This document shows, piece by piece, positions 52,360 to 63,040 of a stretch of DNA of 64,000 bases. The notes beneath the pieces were generated by a model. It saw only the letters and a list, made by a program, of their open reading frames with translations. It searched no databases and was not told the DNA's origin. The stretch is from Mesostigma viride (Eukaryota; Streptophyta; Mesostigmatophyceae; Mesostigmatales; Mesostigmataceae). The stretch covers positions 2,973,216-3,037,215 of the forward strand of contig RPFO01000050.1 of assembly GCA_009746045.1 (NCBI GenBank), given 5' to 3'. The position numbers were made by a program, and so were the translations under genes. The number at the start of each line of letters is the position of its first letter. Within the stretch, counting starts at the first letter, position 1.

Positions 52360-54131
52360 CTACGCCCCGCGTGGGTCATCTGTGAAGTCATCACCCCAGG
52401 CCTGCGAACACAGGTCAACCTCAAAAGCCACTTGGTAGGGGGACACCTTCTGTCGACCCAGCCGGGACAGCTCCACCCACGACCCTCTGGGCCACAGAGA
52501 CAGGAACCCAGCGAAGTACTGGGGATGGGTGAATAGGAGTGTCAGCGCCGACCGATCCACCACCCCACAACGGTGCTCTCGAACAAAGTGCACCCCCATC
52601 ATGAAAACCTCCATACGCACGTGATCATCGTTGATCGACACCGTCCGGGCCCCTACAATATCGGGCGCCACCAGATTAAGAAAGACACTCCCCTCCGCTG
52701 GAGCCACCTTGGGAGGCGTGACCACGTGCCCCACCCCGTCGACCTGATATCGCCAATCCCACCAGTCTTCGGACCCGAACCGCACAGTATGCCCCACCGC
52801 AAGGGGAAAACGAGGGTCGTCGGGTTGCGGCAGGGGCAGGGGAACCCGGGGCAGAAAGGTGATCTCTACCTGTTCCCAGTAAGCCCCGCGATCCACAGCG
52901 AACCAAGGACCCGCTTGAAACACCAGAGGAGCGGGTAGGTGCGTGCCCGGGGGAACCTGAAAAGCCGGAGGTCCCTCGAATGTCACACACAGCTTCTCCG
53001 TGCGAGGTCCTGGCCCACCATGTCTCACCGCTCTGCCCGGTACCGGTAGTATGAAGTCCCCCAATGACCACTCCTCGTGACCAGGAGCTCTGGAAGCCGC
53101 ATCATAGCCCACTGAGGTGGCCGCAGAATGATCGCCTTGACGACCGTGCTGGACCATCAGGCGCTGTATCAGGTCCTGTCCTGATTGTACCGCAGCTACG
53201 AGCGCTTCCAGGCGCATCACGGGCTCCGCTGGTACCAGAATGTCCGTTCCGCTGGGGCCCTCCGCGACCCGAGGTGGAGTCTCTGCCATGGTGCGTCGGC
53301 ACGGTTCCTCCGCAGAAGGGTGCGAGGGTCGGCCCGACGAAGTGGGCCGGGTGTGACCCTCCGCAGGACGTGGCATTGATGAGCCGGCTGGTGCGGGCCG
53401 GGGACGTGGTTCCAGGGAGACCAAGAAGGTAGGCTCCGGTGGTTCCAATGAGACAAGGAAGGTGGGCTCCTCTTGGCCCACATCCGTCGGAGGACCCACG
53501 GGGGCCGCAACCGGGGGCTCGCCCGGCCCCGGCCGGCTGTTCTGTCCTAGCCGGAACTGCTCCCGTCGTATCCGACCGCGGTCGCCGAGACTCTCGCTCC
53601 AATTCCACCGCCGACCCCCACGTGCGCTCCCAGTGCCGATCAACCGGGCGACGAGGTGGTGGTGACGCGCGGCGAGCAGGGCGTACCTCCGTTCCCGAGT
53701 CCGAACGGGAACGCGAGCGCGATGACGGTGAAGGCGAGCGCCGACGTACAGGCCGGTCTGCAGCACGCCGAGAAACTGGTTGGCTGCCCCCGCCCCAACC
53801 CGTGGACCGCGGGCGAGACCCTCGCCCAGAGGGGCGCCCCCAGCCCATCGCCGGCGGTGGCGCCTCGAAACGCGTCACAGGACGATGTCCTGCGCCGCCC
53901 TCCAAGGAGCCCCCAGAAGGTGGATCCCTTGGAGGAGGACGAGGAAGAGGGCGGGGAGGGTAGTCATCAGAATCGGAGTCGTCACCCTCGCTCCCATCAT
54001 CCTGGTCCTCGTCGTCCATCGCCACGATGCGATCCAGGGCCTGCCGTAACGAGTACTGACCCGCGCGCATACACTTCTCGCCCCGCAACGCCCCGTTCCA
54101 ACGGGAGGTATCGAGGAAAGTAGTTCTCCAG
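52360..54131 (-). CDS. Chromovirus 3' accessory ORF region, downstream part (frame-shifted)
   Basis: Two overlapping minus-strand frames look coding. The first covers about 54,110-53,500: acidic DDEDQDDGSEGDDSDSDD, then Arg/Ser-rich SPSPSSRSRSRSDSGTE. The second runs from about 53,560 to the stop at 52,360 with a globular-looking C-terminal half (WWDWRYQVDGVGHVV, VFLNLVAPDIVGARTVSIND). A short repeat (PEPTFLVSLEP) occurs twice in it. The switch of frame near 53,500-53,560 implies a frameshift, an intron or decay. The region lies between pol and the 3' LTR, where a simple chromovirus has no gene. I do not recognise the family. The upstream part lies beyond the inserted transposon at 63,041-63,796. 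Confidence 0.55.
54129..54131 (+). other. Candidate target-site duplication (CAG), left
   Basis: CAG directly precedes the left terminal repeat and recurs at 63,038-63,040 after the right one. Three bases can match by chance, and one of them could belong to the repeat itself. Confidence 0.4.
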
Positions 54132-54163
54132 CCCTACCAGCCATTTAGAATGTACTCCAGCAC
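54132..54163 (+). repeat. Left terminal inverted repeat (32 bp)
   Basis: Starts CCCTACCAGCCATTTAGAAT and ends CTCCAGCAC. It is the perfect reverse complement of 63,006-63,037. A second AATGTACT motif follows at 54,168-54,175. Confidence 0.9.
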
Positions 54164-54234
54164 GCAAAATGTACTTCGTACCGAAGTTTGTCTTTTTATG
54201 CTGAAAATTGTCATGCATGATGTTTGCAACCAAA

Positions 54235-54960
54235 ATAGACCTCGTACAAAGTTTGGTATCGATCGGACGTCATCTTGGTGACATTTGCTAGCAATAAAGG
54301 TACATTTTTGTCATTTTAAATTAAATTAAATAGTAATAAATAGGAAACAGTACTAAATCACGTCAAACCATCATGGATATTTGCAAGCAACCTAATTACC
54401 ACTAGAATAGACCATGCACAAAGTTTGGGGTCAATCTGAACTCAAAATAGTGACGTTTGCTAGCATAAATACTGCATTTTTTGCCATTTTCAAGCATTTT
54501 GCTCAGTGTAAGCTACTAAACAAAATCAAACTACGTCATAAAGCTATGAAATGTTGAAAGCAACCTAAACACCACTAGATTAGACCATGGGCCAAGTTTG
54601 GGCTCTGTTTGATGTCAAAATAGTGACGTTTGCTAGCATAAATGGTGCATTTTTTGCCATTTTCAAGCATTTTGCTCAGTGTAAGCTACTAAACAATATC
54701 AAACTATGTCAGAAAGCTATGAAATGTTGGAAGCAACCTAAACACCACTAGATTAGACCATGGGCCAAGTTTGGGCCCCGTTTGATCTCAAAATAGTGAC
54801 GTTCGCTAGCATAAATGGTGCAATTTTTGCCTTTTTCAAGCATTTTGGTAAGTATAGTTGCCTCAAACTAAGTCAGAAAACTGTGAATTGTTGTAAATAA
54901 CCTGTTTGCCACTACATTAGACCATCCTCAACTTGTAAGGTCAGGCATAGGTAAAGGTAG
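54235..54960 (+). repeat. 173-bp subterminal tandem repeats, about 4 copies
   Basis: The landmark TAGACCATG recurs at 54,408, 54,581, 54,754 and (diverged) 54,918, spaced 173, 173 and 164 bp, with an older unit before it. Each unit contains GTGACGTTTGCTAGCATAAA. No such array is present at the right end. Confidence 0.88.
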
Positions 54961-55406
54961 TGACACTTGCTAGCACTATATATGAGCATATTATGCCTCT
55001 TTTCGCATATACACATAAAAAATAACAAGACAATATTAAATCATGGCCTTAATACAAGGTGTGCAAATGCAAATCACACCAGATCGGATGACCAATGATG
55101 GGTGGCTGCATGCCAACACATCTACCAGGCTGCAGGGTGAGAGGCCACATCGCTACAAGACAGGAATCCTCGCAATTGCACACCGCTAGTACACTGCATA
55201 CCCCAAGAGGATTTGGCTACAAGCCATAAAAGTTTGGCCATGCTAACACATTCTTCATCCAAGCAAACTGCAGCCTCTCCAAACTCAACTCATTGATTTA
55301 AATGCAACTAGGCCAGGCGTGCATGCTCTACTTGCCGATAACCATGAGTAAACTTGTGTACCACTTCATTCCATGCGCCGGTAGATGGCACCGTCTCATC
55401 TACCAG

Positions 55407-58400
55407 TCATCCCCGGCTCCCATTCCGCATCCTCCTCTCCCTCTCCCTCTCCCTCTTCCTCCTCCTCCTCCCCCTCCCCTCCCATTCTCCCTCCCCCTCT
55501 CCCTCCCCCTCTCCCTCCTCCTCCCCCTCCTCCTCCCCCTCTTCCTCCCCCTCTTCCTCTCCCTCTTCCTCCTCCTCCCCGCCTTCACTGTCACTGTGCA
55601 CAGCAGGGACGGCATCGTCCATGTGGGTGCCATCACCTGCATTCACGGTGCCACCCTCCTGTGGAAAGAAGCGAGCGCGGCCAAATGCCTCGACTGGGTG
55701 TGGGCAGCCGCACACAAACTGAGTCACCTCCTCCAGGGCATGATAGTCCTCATACTGCCCATCAGCCCACATCGCCTTGATGAGCAGGTGACCTCCCCTT
55801 TCCTGAACCTTAGTGACCCAGCCATGGAAGCGCTCCCTCTTCCTCGCTGTCCCCGGAAACAGGGCACACAGGCGCATCCCGATAAGCGCACGTGCTCCAT
55901 GCTCGGCAAAGTAGGCATTGCAGTCATCCTTTGCTGCTGCCCTGGCGGCGGTGGCAGTCTTGTAATGCTCAAAGTCAATCTGCGGGTGCTCTTTCAACGC
56001 CGCCACCGTGGCAGCTGACAGTTTGCCGGTACTGATCAGCTCAGGCTGGTGCACCTCTGCCGTACCGCCCACTGTCCAGTGCTGCAGGTGTACATCAGAA
56101 ATGGGGACCGTCATCCCTGCGCTGCCGCCACCTAATGTCACTCTAGAAAACTGGCCCGTCCACGTCGGTGCGTAGTAAGGAGAGGCGACAATGCTGTCAC
56201 GCTCCGTGCGATCGCCTTCCAGATCAAGGACCTTCACCAGCATGTGTGGTGCCCACGGCATTCCCTGCCCGCAGGTGACGGCTGGCCGCTTAACAACGAG
56301 TAGGTCGCCGCGTCGTATGAGGCTTCCATTCACCTTGAAGGTGTGCCTGCCAGAAATCAGTGTGCGCAAAGCGGGCGTTGCCGTTGATGTGCTCCCTCGC
56401 GCAGCGGGCGCACATGCGCGGTTGATCTGCGCTTGAATCTCGCGGGCAGGGCAAGCGACGTGCGAGATGACTTGGTTTACGGGCAGCCTCAGTGCCCGTG
56501 TTGCCCGCGCAACCGACTGGTCGCCTGCAGATCGCAGCGGCAAGGGTACCGCCTTGTTCGCTTGCAGTTCACGCTGCTCTTTGAGCTTTTGCTCCATGAT
56601 GTCGAACAGATTCTCGTTGTTGGCACGCACATCCTCCACGGACTTTGGCACCTGCTCAAACCATCTGTCCAGCAACTGCTGCTTCTCAGCGGAGACGATG
56701 TCGGGAAAGAGGCCGTGAAGGCTAGCGCAGGTACGTCTCCTGGCACCGCCCTCGTCCCATTCAAAAAGCGGTGCTAGACCGGGACTTCCCTTGGGGGCCT
56801 TGCCACGCTCCATGAGGAGGCACCCATAGACAGGATCTCCCTGCGGGGTGTACCCAATGGGCGTGACCCCGTCACAAGCCTCGCCGTTAGGCCCTGTGGG
56901 CTGCCACTTGTTCACCGGTGCATTTACCAACGTTTCTGATGCGGCTAGGCGCCAGCGGACATACACGTTCATATCCGGCCCTAGAAACACTTCGAGATCG
57001 AACACCTTCGAAGAGCGGTGCCTCTCCCTCTCGGCTTCGGTTGCTGGCTCATCATCCAAGTTGGCGGTGGCGCCCGCGCCCGCGCCTACGCCCGCGCCTT
57101 GGGTGGCGCCCGCGCCCGCACCCGCGCCTTCTCCCCCGCCCCCGCCCCCGCCTGCACCTGCGCCCGCGCCATGGGTGTCGCCCGCGGCTGGCTTCTTCGG
57201 AAATGCGTCCATCGATTTCACCCACCGGCCAAAGTCGCGGTGGATGCACCCATTCAGCCACGTTGTGACATCCAGTGCGGCGTCCACAATCTGCAAGCAA
57301 TAGAACAGTCATGCAATAGGAATAATGCAATATGAATAATCATTAGTATCAACGATGCGTTCATGCAGACGTGAACATGTGAAAAACAACAAGCATGCAA
57401 CAACGACTCCAGCACACTTAGTAAATACTGCTCATAATATCTGTAGCACATGCAACATGGTTAAAACACACATGGATGACCTATATGGCTGCACATGAAG
57501 TGTGCACATAGAGAAGACTAGAAATCCAGCATGATATCAAGAGCCATCCACACTAATATAAGTCTTACCGCAGCTTGGGGCTTCTTCGGGTTGAGTTGGC
57601 GCATCGAGTTTGTCGGGCCCTGCTCGTAGTAATGCTCAAATGCGATGCCAAGGCCCGCCAGCACATCATCAAATGTGATTAGTTTCACAGGTGGCCTGTC
57701 CGTCACCTTGTTCTTTAAGCCATTCATCCACCTGACGAACCAACCGAACCGTTGATCACAATCAATATGAGTGTGACCAACGGGTAGCCTGCAGAAGCGG
57801 ACACGGTCAAACAGTCCTCTCATGATGAGGACGGCGGCGAACCCCAGAACCTCGCGGTTCATGTTGTCGCCGCCACCGTCCACCTGCATGACCAAAATTC
57901 TGGGCAGCCCGTAAGCCCTTATCTCAGGGTCCGTGGCACTGTTCCACGACTGTTGCTCGCAGATTTCAATGATGTGACGAACAAGGATGGTGACAGTTAT
58001 CCTGCCCGAATTACCAGCCACAGCCTTGTTGATCACCCATGGTGCGACCACCCAGAAAAAAGTCCTCAACCCGTGTGCAATCGTACAAATCAGGGTGTAA
58101 GGTACGGTCAGGTCTCGCTTGGAAAGAAAGTCCTTAGGCGCCTCAGCCGCCGCAGGAATGTGAGTCCTCATGTGAGCGATAGCGTCCATGGACATGGAAT
58201 GATAGTGACCGTTCTTACCATTAAAGCGCCTGACAAGAAACCCCTTCCTCTCTACATGAAAAAGCTCTTCGTGGTTGGCGAGTTCCTCCTTCCAATACTC
58301 CCATCGTTTAGTGTCAGTGTGACGGGCAGCATTGATGTTGTTGTTGATGTTGCTGCAAATGTTGCACACGCCCATGATCTTCGTGCGAAACTTCTCCACG

Positions 58401-59230
58401 CGGACATAACTGGTTGCAACAACCTCCTCAAAGATGATCCGGAACAGAGTGAGAGACACGAAGGGAAAGTTGGCTTCCTTCTCGTTCTCCTTCACATAAG
58501 TGGCGAAAAGAGTCTGCTTGCATGGCTCCTCAATGAACGTAGTTCCGTTTGTCGGGTCATTCTGCACCGCGGGCTCCAACCACCGCCGAATCCACTCCTC
58601 CGCAAGCGCCCGTGCTTCCAGCCCCCTCTCCTTGCAGCCCCCGCGAGACTGCTTCTTGCCATGGTGGCCGCTTACATCTATGACGTGCTGTCCCTCGGCT
58701 CGCGCTTGGCGCTCATCAGCCACCTCGTGGACCGACGAGTGCCAAACGTGGTTGCTAATTTTCAGGCAGTGCCTGAATGCCGCCTCGCAAACCTGAAAGT
58801 GAAAAGGGGTCACAGACCCTGTGTTCTTATCCTTGACTCCCCCGTCGAGAACGAACCGGAAACCAGCGTCATGAACGAACTTGTGACGAGTAGATGACGA
58901 CATGGTCGTTATGGCGTCGTACCCCCCCTGGTGCAGCTGCTGCTTTATCGCCGCCTTCCTGTCCTCTTGCTTCCGCCCGGGCGCAAACCAGGCGCTCCGC
59001 AATGCCTGGAGATGTGATGTTTTAATGGGCTTCATGCACTCGTGGCCGCACTTACAGTCGACCGTCTCGTCGGTCACTAGGCTGCCGGCATGGGTGCTGC
59101 CGCTTAGCATTTCAGCTGCGGACTTGCGCTTCCCATGGTGTCCCATCAGCATGATAGCGAAAGCCAGGAAGCAGAGAGCCACGATTATGTCCCAGCAAAG
59201 CCATAGCACACCTTCCGTTTCGACCGCCAT
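55407..59230 (-). CDS. DUF7869-like probable transposase (two exons, 1,181 aa)
   Basis: Exons are 59,230-57,569 and 57,290-55,407, joined in phase 0 (GCTGCG|GTAAGA; CTTGCAG|ATTGTG). Features in order: a Cys cluster (CKCGHEC, about residue 50); a VCEAAFRHCLKIS segment; CNICSNI followed by a His and ERKGF; then the signature VMQVDGGGDNMNREVLGF...LPVGHTHIDCDQRFGWF. That signature matches the motif order I know for DUF7869 proteins. The Asp residues could be part of an RNase-H-like active site (inference). Exon 2 adds a Tudor-like patch (HGWVTKVQ...MWADGQYEDY) and a Glu-rich then Arg-rich tail encoded by simple repeats. The first 30 residues are hydrophobic, so translation may instead start at the later Met before GHHGKRK. 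Confidence 0.72.
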
Positions 59231-59333
59231 GTCGGCCACTAGTCCGGATAGCTCAACGTACACCTGACCTTGACACTAATCGCACAAACAGCCACAATTT
59301 TGCAAGCAAGAAGACATGGCTACCTCGGCATTT

Positions 59334-59660
59334 CATGAAATGTACTTCGTGAAATGCATTTCGTGAAATGTACTAAGGAACGTGATTGGCCGGCGTTCGC
59401 TCGCCAAATCTCGCAAAATGTACTAAGGCACGTGATTGGTCCCGCAAAATGTACTAAGGAACGTGATTGGCCGGCGAAGATTCTGTTTGCAACAATTAAA
59501 ATTCCCTACAGAATCTTCGCCGGCCAATCACGTTCCTTAGTACATTTTGCGGGACCAATCACGTGCCTTAGTACATTTTGCGAGATTTGGCGAGCGAACG
59601 CCGGCCAATCACGTTCCTTAGTACATTTCACGAAATGCATTTCACGAAGTACATTTCATG
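59334..59660. promoter_or_regulatory. Bidirectional promoter region with a 152-bp-arm inverted repeat
   Basis: 59,334-59,485 and 59,509-59,660 are, as far as I can read, perfect reverse complements around a 23-bp loop. The palindrome lies between the starts of the two divergent genes. Each arm holds CCAAT-box-like GGCCAATCACG twice, ACCAATCACGTG once, and several AAATGTACT motifs like those at the element's ends. A shared regulatory role for both genes follows from position and symmetry. Confidence 0.7.
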
Positions 59661-59736
59661 GAAGCTGCGCAGAAGACAGCCTGGAGGCAGAGGGAAAGTT
59701 CCTGTTCATCGTGAGTCGGGGTTAGCAATCACGGCG

Positions 59737-62075
59737 ATGTCGTCTGCCATGGCGGAGGAAGTCGGTAATGGCTGCCCTGCCGCGGTAGAGAACCTGGAGG
59801 AAGTAAAGATCGAAGAAAAAGCTAAGGAAACTAGCGCTGTGGAAGGGGGGGTGTTGGGCGACAACTCCAGACTTCGAAAGAGTTTTGTTCCGTGCCGGGG
59901 GGCTGTCGCTGGGTTGGAGCGCATGGCGCAGGATGCTAGGTCAGCCTCGGGGAGTGGCCTTATTAGCTCGGCCCCCGTGTTCAGCAAATGCCTAGTAAAG
60001 TATGGTGGCCACTTAGGGGTGCGTAGAATGGCTATGAATGCGGTGGCATCGAAGATGACGGCAAACAAAGGTGCCGTCATCAACGTCATTGACGTCGGTG
60101 GGGGGACGCCTGCAGGCGTGAGGCGACAGAATGGTGAGAATCAGCTGTACTTGCTGGATGCCACTATGCTGACAGAGTATACCAGCTTCTCCGAGGCGAT
60201 TCATCTCGACGTGCGCAAGGGGCAGGTAACCGGAAAGCCGGGATATCCCGACATCTTCGTCGCCTGCGAAACTGGGAACGACACATTCGCAATCGGAGAC
60301 TTGGTCACGTTTGATGGCCAGGCAGCTGTCGCTGACATGGCTTCTGCAATGGAGCTTGACGTGGCGACATTCTCCTCGGCCCTAATCGCTGGCCTGGTCC
60401 GTACGGGGGGTAAGAATGATAGAGAGGAGCAGTGGTTCTGCCTGGTAATGCCCCTTTTGAGCGATTCGCAGGGGTTTTACTCGCTGCCGTCCACATCACC
60501 GGGGAAGCAGTTTCCGGCAATGTGGTGTAAGCCGCGGTTGCTGGCAGTGGATCTGGGCGCCCATGGGGCAATTCGAGAAACTTCTCTGGTGGCCCAAGCT
60601 GTGGAAGCCGCCGCGGGAATATTCTATGACCCAAACTCTGCCATCAATGCATTAAAAACTACCTGCACGCAAGAGAAAGGCTGGAGTGTAAGTCTTGCAC
60701 GAATGCTTTCCTCTTTGATATAAGTGCCTTTTCCGTGGATAGATTGGGCTCTTTTTATAATAAATAAATAAACACATGGTAAAATGTCCTTGGGTTGTTT
60801 TGTCCTGTATGCACCTCCTTGCCCAACATCCAGGCTGTCGGCTACAAGGTGCCAGCGTCTACACCCCCTGCCACACTCCCAGCGCCGCCGCCAAGCACAC
60901 CACTTCCTGCCTCACTCCCCTCGGTGCCCCTGCTATGTGCACCCCCTGCCGTATCTTCAAGGGCAGCTGAAGGGACTCAGGACGACGACATGACACCGCA
61001 CAACAGCAGCGGGGATGGCGGTGACAACAGGTCAGACAAGTCTTACGGCTCGCCACCCGAGAAGAAGGGGAGGGTCAAGCAGGAGCATGCACCAGTGAAG
61101 CGCGAGAAGCATGTTCGCACTTGCACCAATGCATCTAAGCATGCCATTCCACCTGTGGTTGCTGATGCTGCCATTCCCATGGTGACTGCTGGTGATGCCG
61201 ACTTATCCGACTTGCGCTCGTCTCTGGATGAGGTCAAGAAGGAGTATGATGGCTTGAGGGAGGCAATGGCCGAGGCTCAAACCGATATCAAAAGCATCCT
61301 CGGGGGCGGTCGCACCAAGCCAAAGCGGGGGAGCCAGGCTGTCGAGTCGCTGCCCGCTCTGGCCAAGAAGCTTGGCTTAGCTGAGGGGAGGCTGGCCAGG
61401 GTGGAGCAGGAGCACGCAGCTATAAATGCAAAGCTGGCCACACTTCAAGGCACAGCTGCAGCACCAGCAACGGTGGGGAGCAGGAAGAAAAAGGGGCAGG
61501 AGGTTGTTGCTGCGCAGCAGTCACCACCAAAAGTTGAGGCGCCCGCTACCCCTGACATGCGAAAGGAGGTCAAGGAGCTGCGGGAGCGGGTGGAGCGACT
61601 GGAGCGCGAGTACCGTACTCCGTTGGTGGTCCCTGGTACTCCAGCCAGTGACTCCAGTCACGGGCTGGAGCAGCAAGGGCATCATTATTCAACACGGTCG
61701 AGTCCCCAGAGGGTGCTGCACTATGATGCAGCCATGGCTCAGCCCAGGGCTGTGACATATGTGGACGATCAGCGGGTGGTGTACACTGCTGCAGGAGGCG
61801 GATACCACAGGCAGGCAGCTCCCGTGACACTTCGCACGGCATTGGACCCTGAGGTTGAATACCACCGGCATGCACCTCCAGTGACAAGCCGCTCGACATA
61901 CAGTAACAGTGGGCAGGGCACTGCTTTCGTGCTAACCCCACCGGCAGGTCACCAGCAGTACTTCGACTCTGAATCAATCACGATGGTGCCTGTCACATCT
62001 CTCGCGCAGAACGTGGTGCACTTGCAGCCCGCTTATCCAGCAGTGGAGTATTCCATGAAGAAGCAACGGCGCTAG
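59737..62075 (+). CDS. Second gene of the transposon: two-exon accessory protein with a coiled coil (730 aa)
   Basis: Exons are 59,737-60,687 and 60,834-62,075, joined in phase 0 (GGCTGGAGT|GTAAGT; CCCAACATCCAG|GCTGTC). Exon 1 encodes a globular-looking 317-residue part (NAVASKMTANKGAVINVIDV, KPGYPDIFVACETGNDTFAI) with no motif I can name. Exon 2 is Pro-rich, then has a nuclear-localisation-like PPEKKGRVKQEHAPVKREK. Heptad-type helices follow (DLRSSLDEVKKEYDGLREAM, LRERVERLERE), then a Tyr/Pro-rich tail ending MKKQRR. An upstream in-frame ATG at 59,578 lies inside the palindrome and is less likely. It faces away from the DUF7869-like gene, suggesting a DNA-binding or partner role like other transposon accessory proteins; that is inference. 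Confidence 0.68.
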
Positions 62076-62799
62076 ATTAGTAGCTTGGCTATCGATGCCA
62101 TGCTTATCAAGGTCTATGAGGCATGGTGGGATGTCTTGTTAAGTGCTGCTCATTAAGGAGCACAGGTGAGCGATATGTTTGCAGGATGCTGTACATTGTC
62201 TTACACCATATGTTTTGTGGCTCATGTTTTCGCGCAGGCATTGATTATACATGTATCATGCATCAAGAATGGCATGACAACTAGGACTATGCATGTGCAA
62301 ACTAAGAGTAAAGCTCACGGGCTCTTTCATCAAGATAGCCATGCATGGAATATGTGTGCCCACAGTCCATCATGGTTGGAAACCGGGTGTTGCAACTTGC
62401 CTTGTTCAAAACTCTCTTAATAAAAGGCAACAATATAATTTGTGGTTGGTGATGTTTGGTGAGTTTCAAGAGTTTTGCCACAATGAAGTTGCTATTTTGC
62501 CATGTGCATGTGTCATGATTGTGAGGCGCTTTCTATGGTCCCTGATTATATAGCTGTCTCACTTAATACTTGCTTATCGCTACAAGATGAATTATGACAA
62601 CACCAGTATGCATGACATGCTTGCTTGATTACATGTGATCGCAAGGCGCAATGGGGGGCAGGATTGCCTCATTAGTCCGGTGGCTGCGACAGTTTTCGTG
62701 TAGCGAATCTGGGCGCGAGCAGGGTCGGGGAGCCGAAAGAGGCGGCAAAACCTGTTTTTCAAGGGTCTGGAACACTAGACAACTGCATAGCAGCCTTAA

Positions 62800-62890
62800 A
62801 ATTTGTTCAAATGTAGTTCAATGTAGTACATTATAGTAAAAATGTAGTACAAAGTAGTACAAACTAGTACAATGTAGTATTTTGTAGCAT
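62800..62890. repeat. TAGTACAA-type short repeats near the right transposon end
   Basis: Variants of ATGTAGTACAA repeat about seven times in 90 bp. They echo the GTACT core seen in the terminal repeats and promoter, but in a looser form. Confidence 0.6.
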
Positions 62891-63005
62891 ATACTAGTTC
62901 AACTACCTCCAGATGAGATCCAGGGGCCATGGGGACACTTTTTTTGCAGAACTGAACTTGAAACAAGCAAAAAAGAGGAAACTTGGAAAAACTCAAAATG
63001 TACTT

Positions 63006-63037
63006 GTGCTGGAGTACATTCTAAATGGCTGGTAGGG
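63006..63037 (-). repeat. Right terminal inverted repeat (32 bp)
   Basis: Reads GTGCTGGAGTACATTCTAAA through GGTAGGG, the mirror of 54,132-54,163. AAAATGTACTT lies just inside at 62,995-63,005. Confidence 0.9.
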
Positions 63038-63040
63038 CAG

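Larger units (their letters stand above)
54132..63037. mobile_element. Two-gene DNA transposon with a DUF7869-like protein (8,906 bp)
   Basis: Perfect 32-bp terminal inverted repeats (start CCCTACCAGCCATTTAGAAT) bound the element at 54,132-54,163 and 63,006-63,037. The CAG flanks may be a target duplication. It interrupts the accessory ORF region of a minus-strand chromovirus, with coding frames on both sides. It holds two divergent spliced genes around a large inverted repeat, and 173-bp tandem repeats near the left end. The minus gene resembles proteins I recall as DUF7869, widespread uncharacterised ORFs in algae, oomycetes and animals; the link to transposition is my inference from this context. 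I cannot place it in a named superfamily. Confidence 0.75.

Noticed and set aside
57953-58897. Plus-strand ORF of 314 aa antisense to the DUF7869-like gene
   Set aside because: It is a shadow of the minus-strand gene, which has the recognisable motifs and matching splice sites.
54132-63037. Assignment to CACTA/EnSpm on the basis of 3-bp flanks
   Set aside because: The ends read CCCTACC, not CACTA, the 3-bp duplication is not secure, and neither protein shows a CACTA transposase signature that I can recognise.
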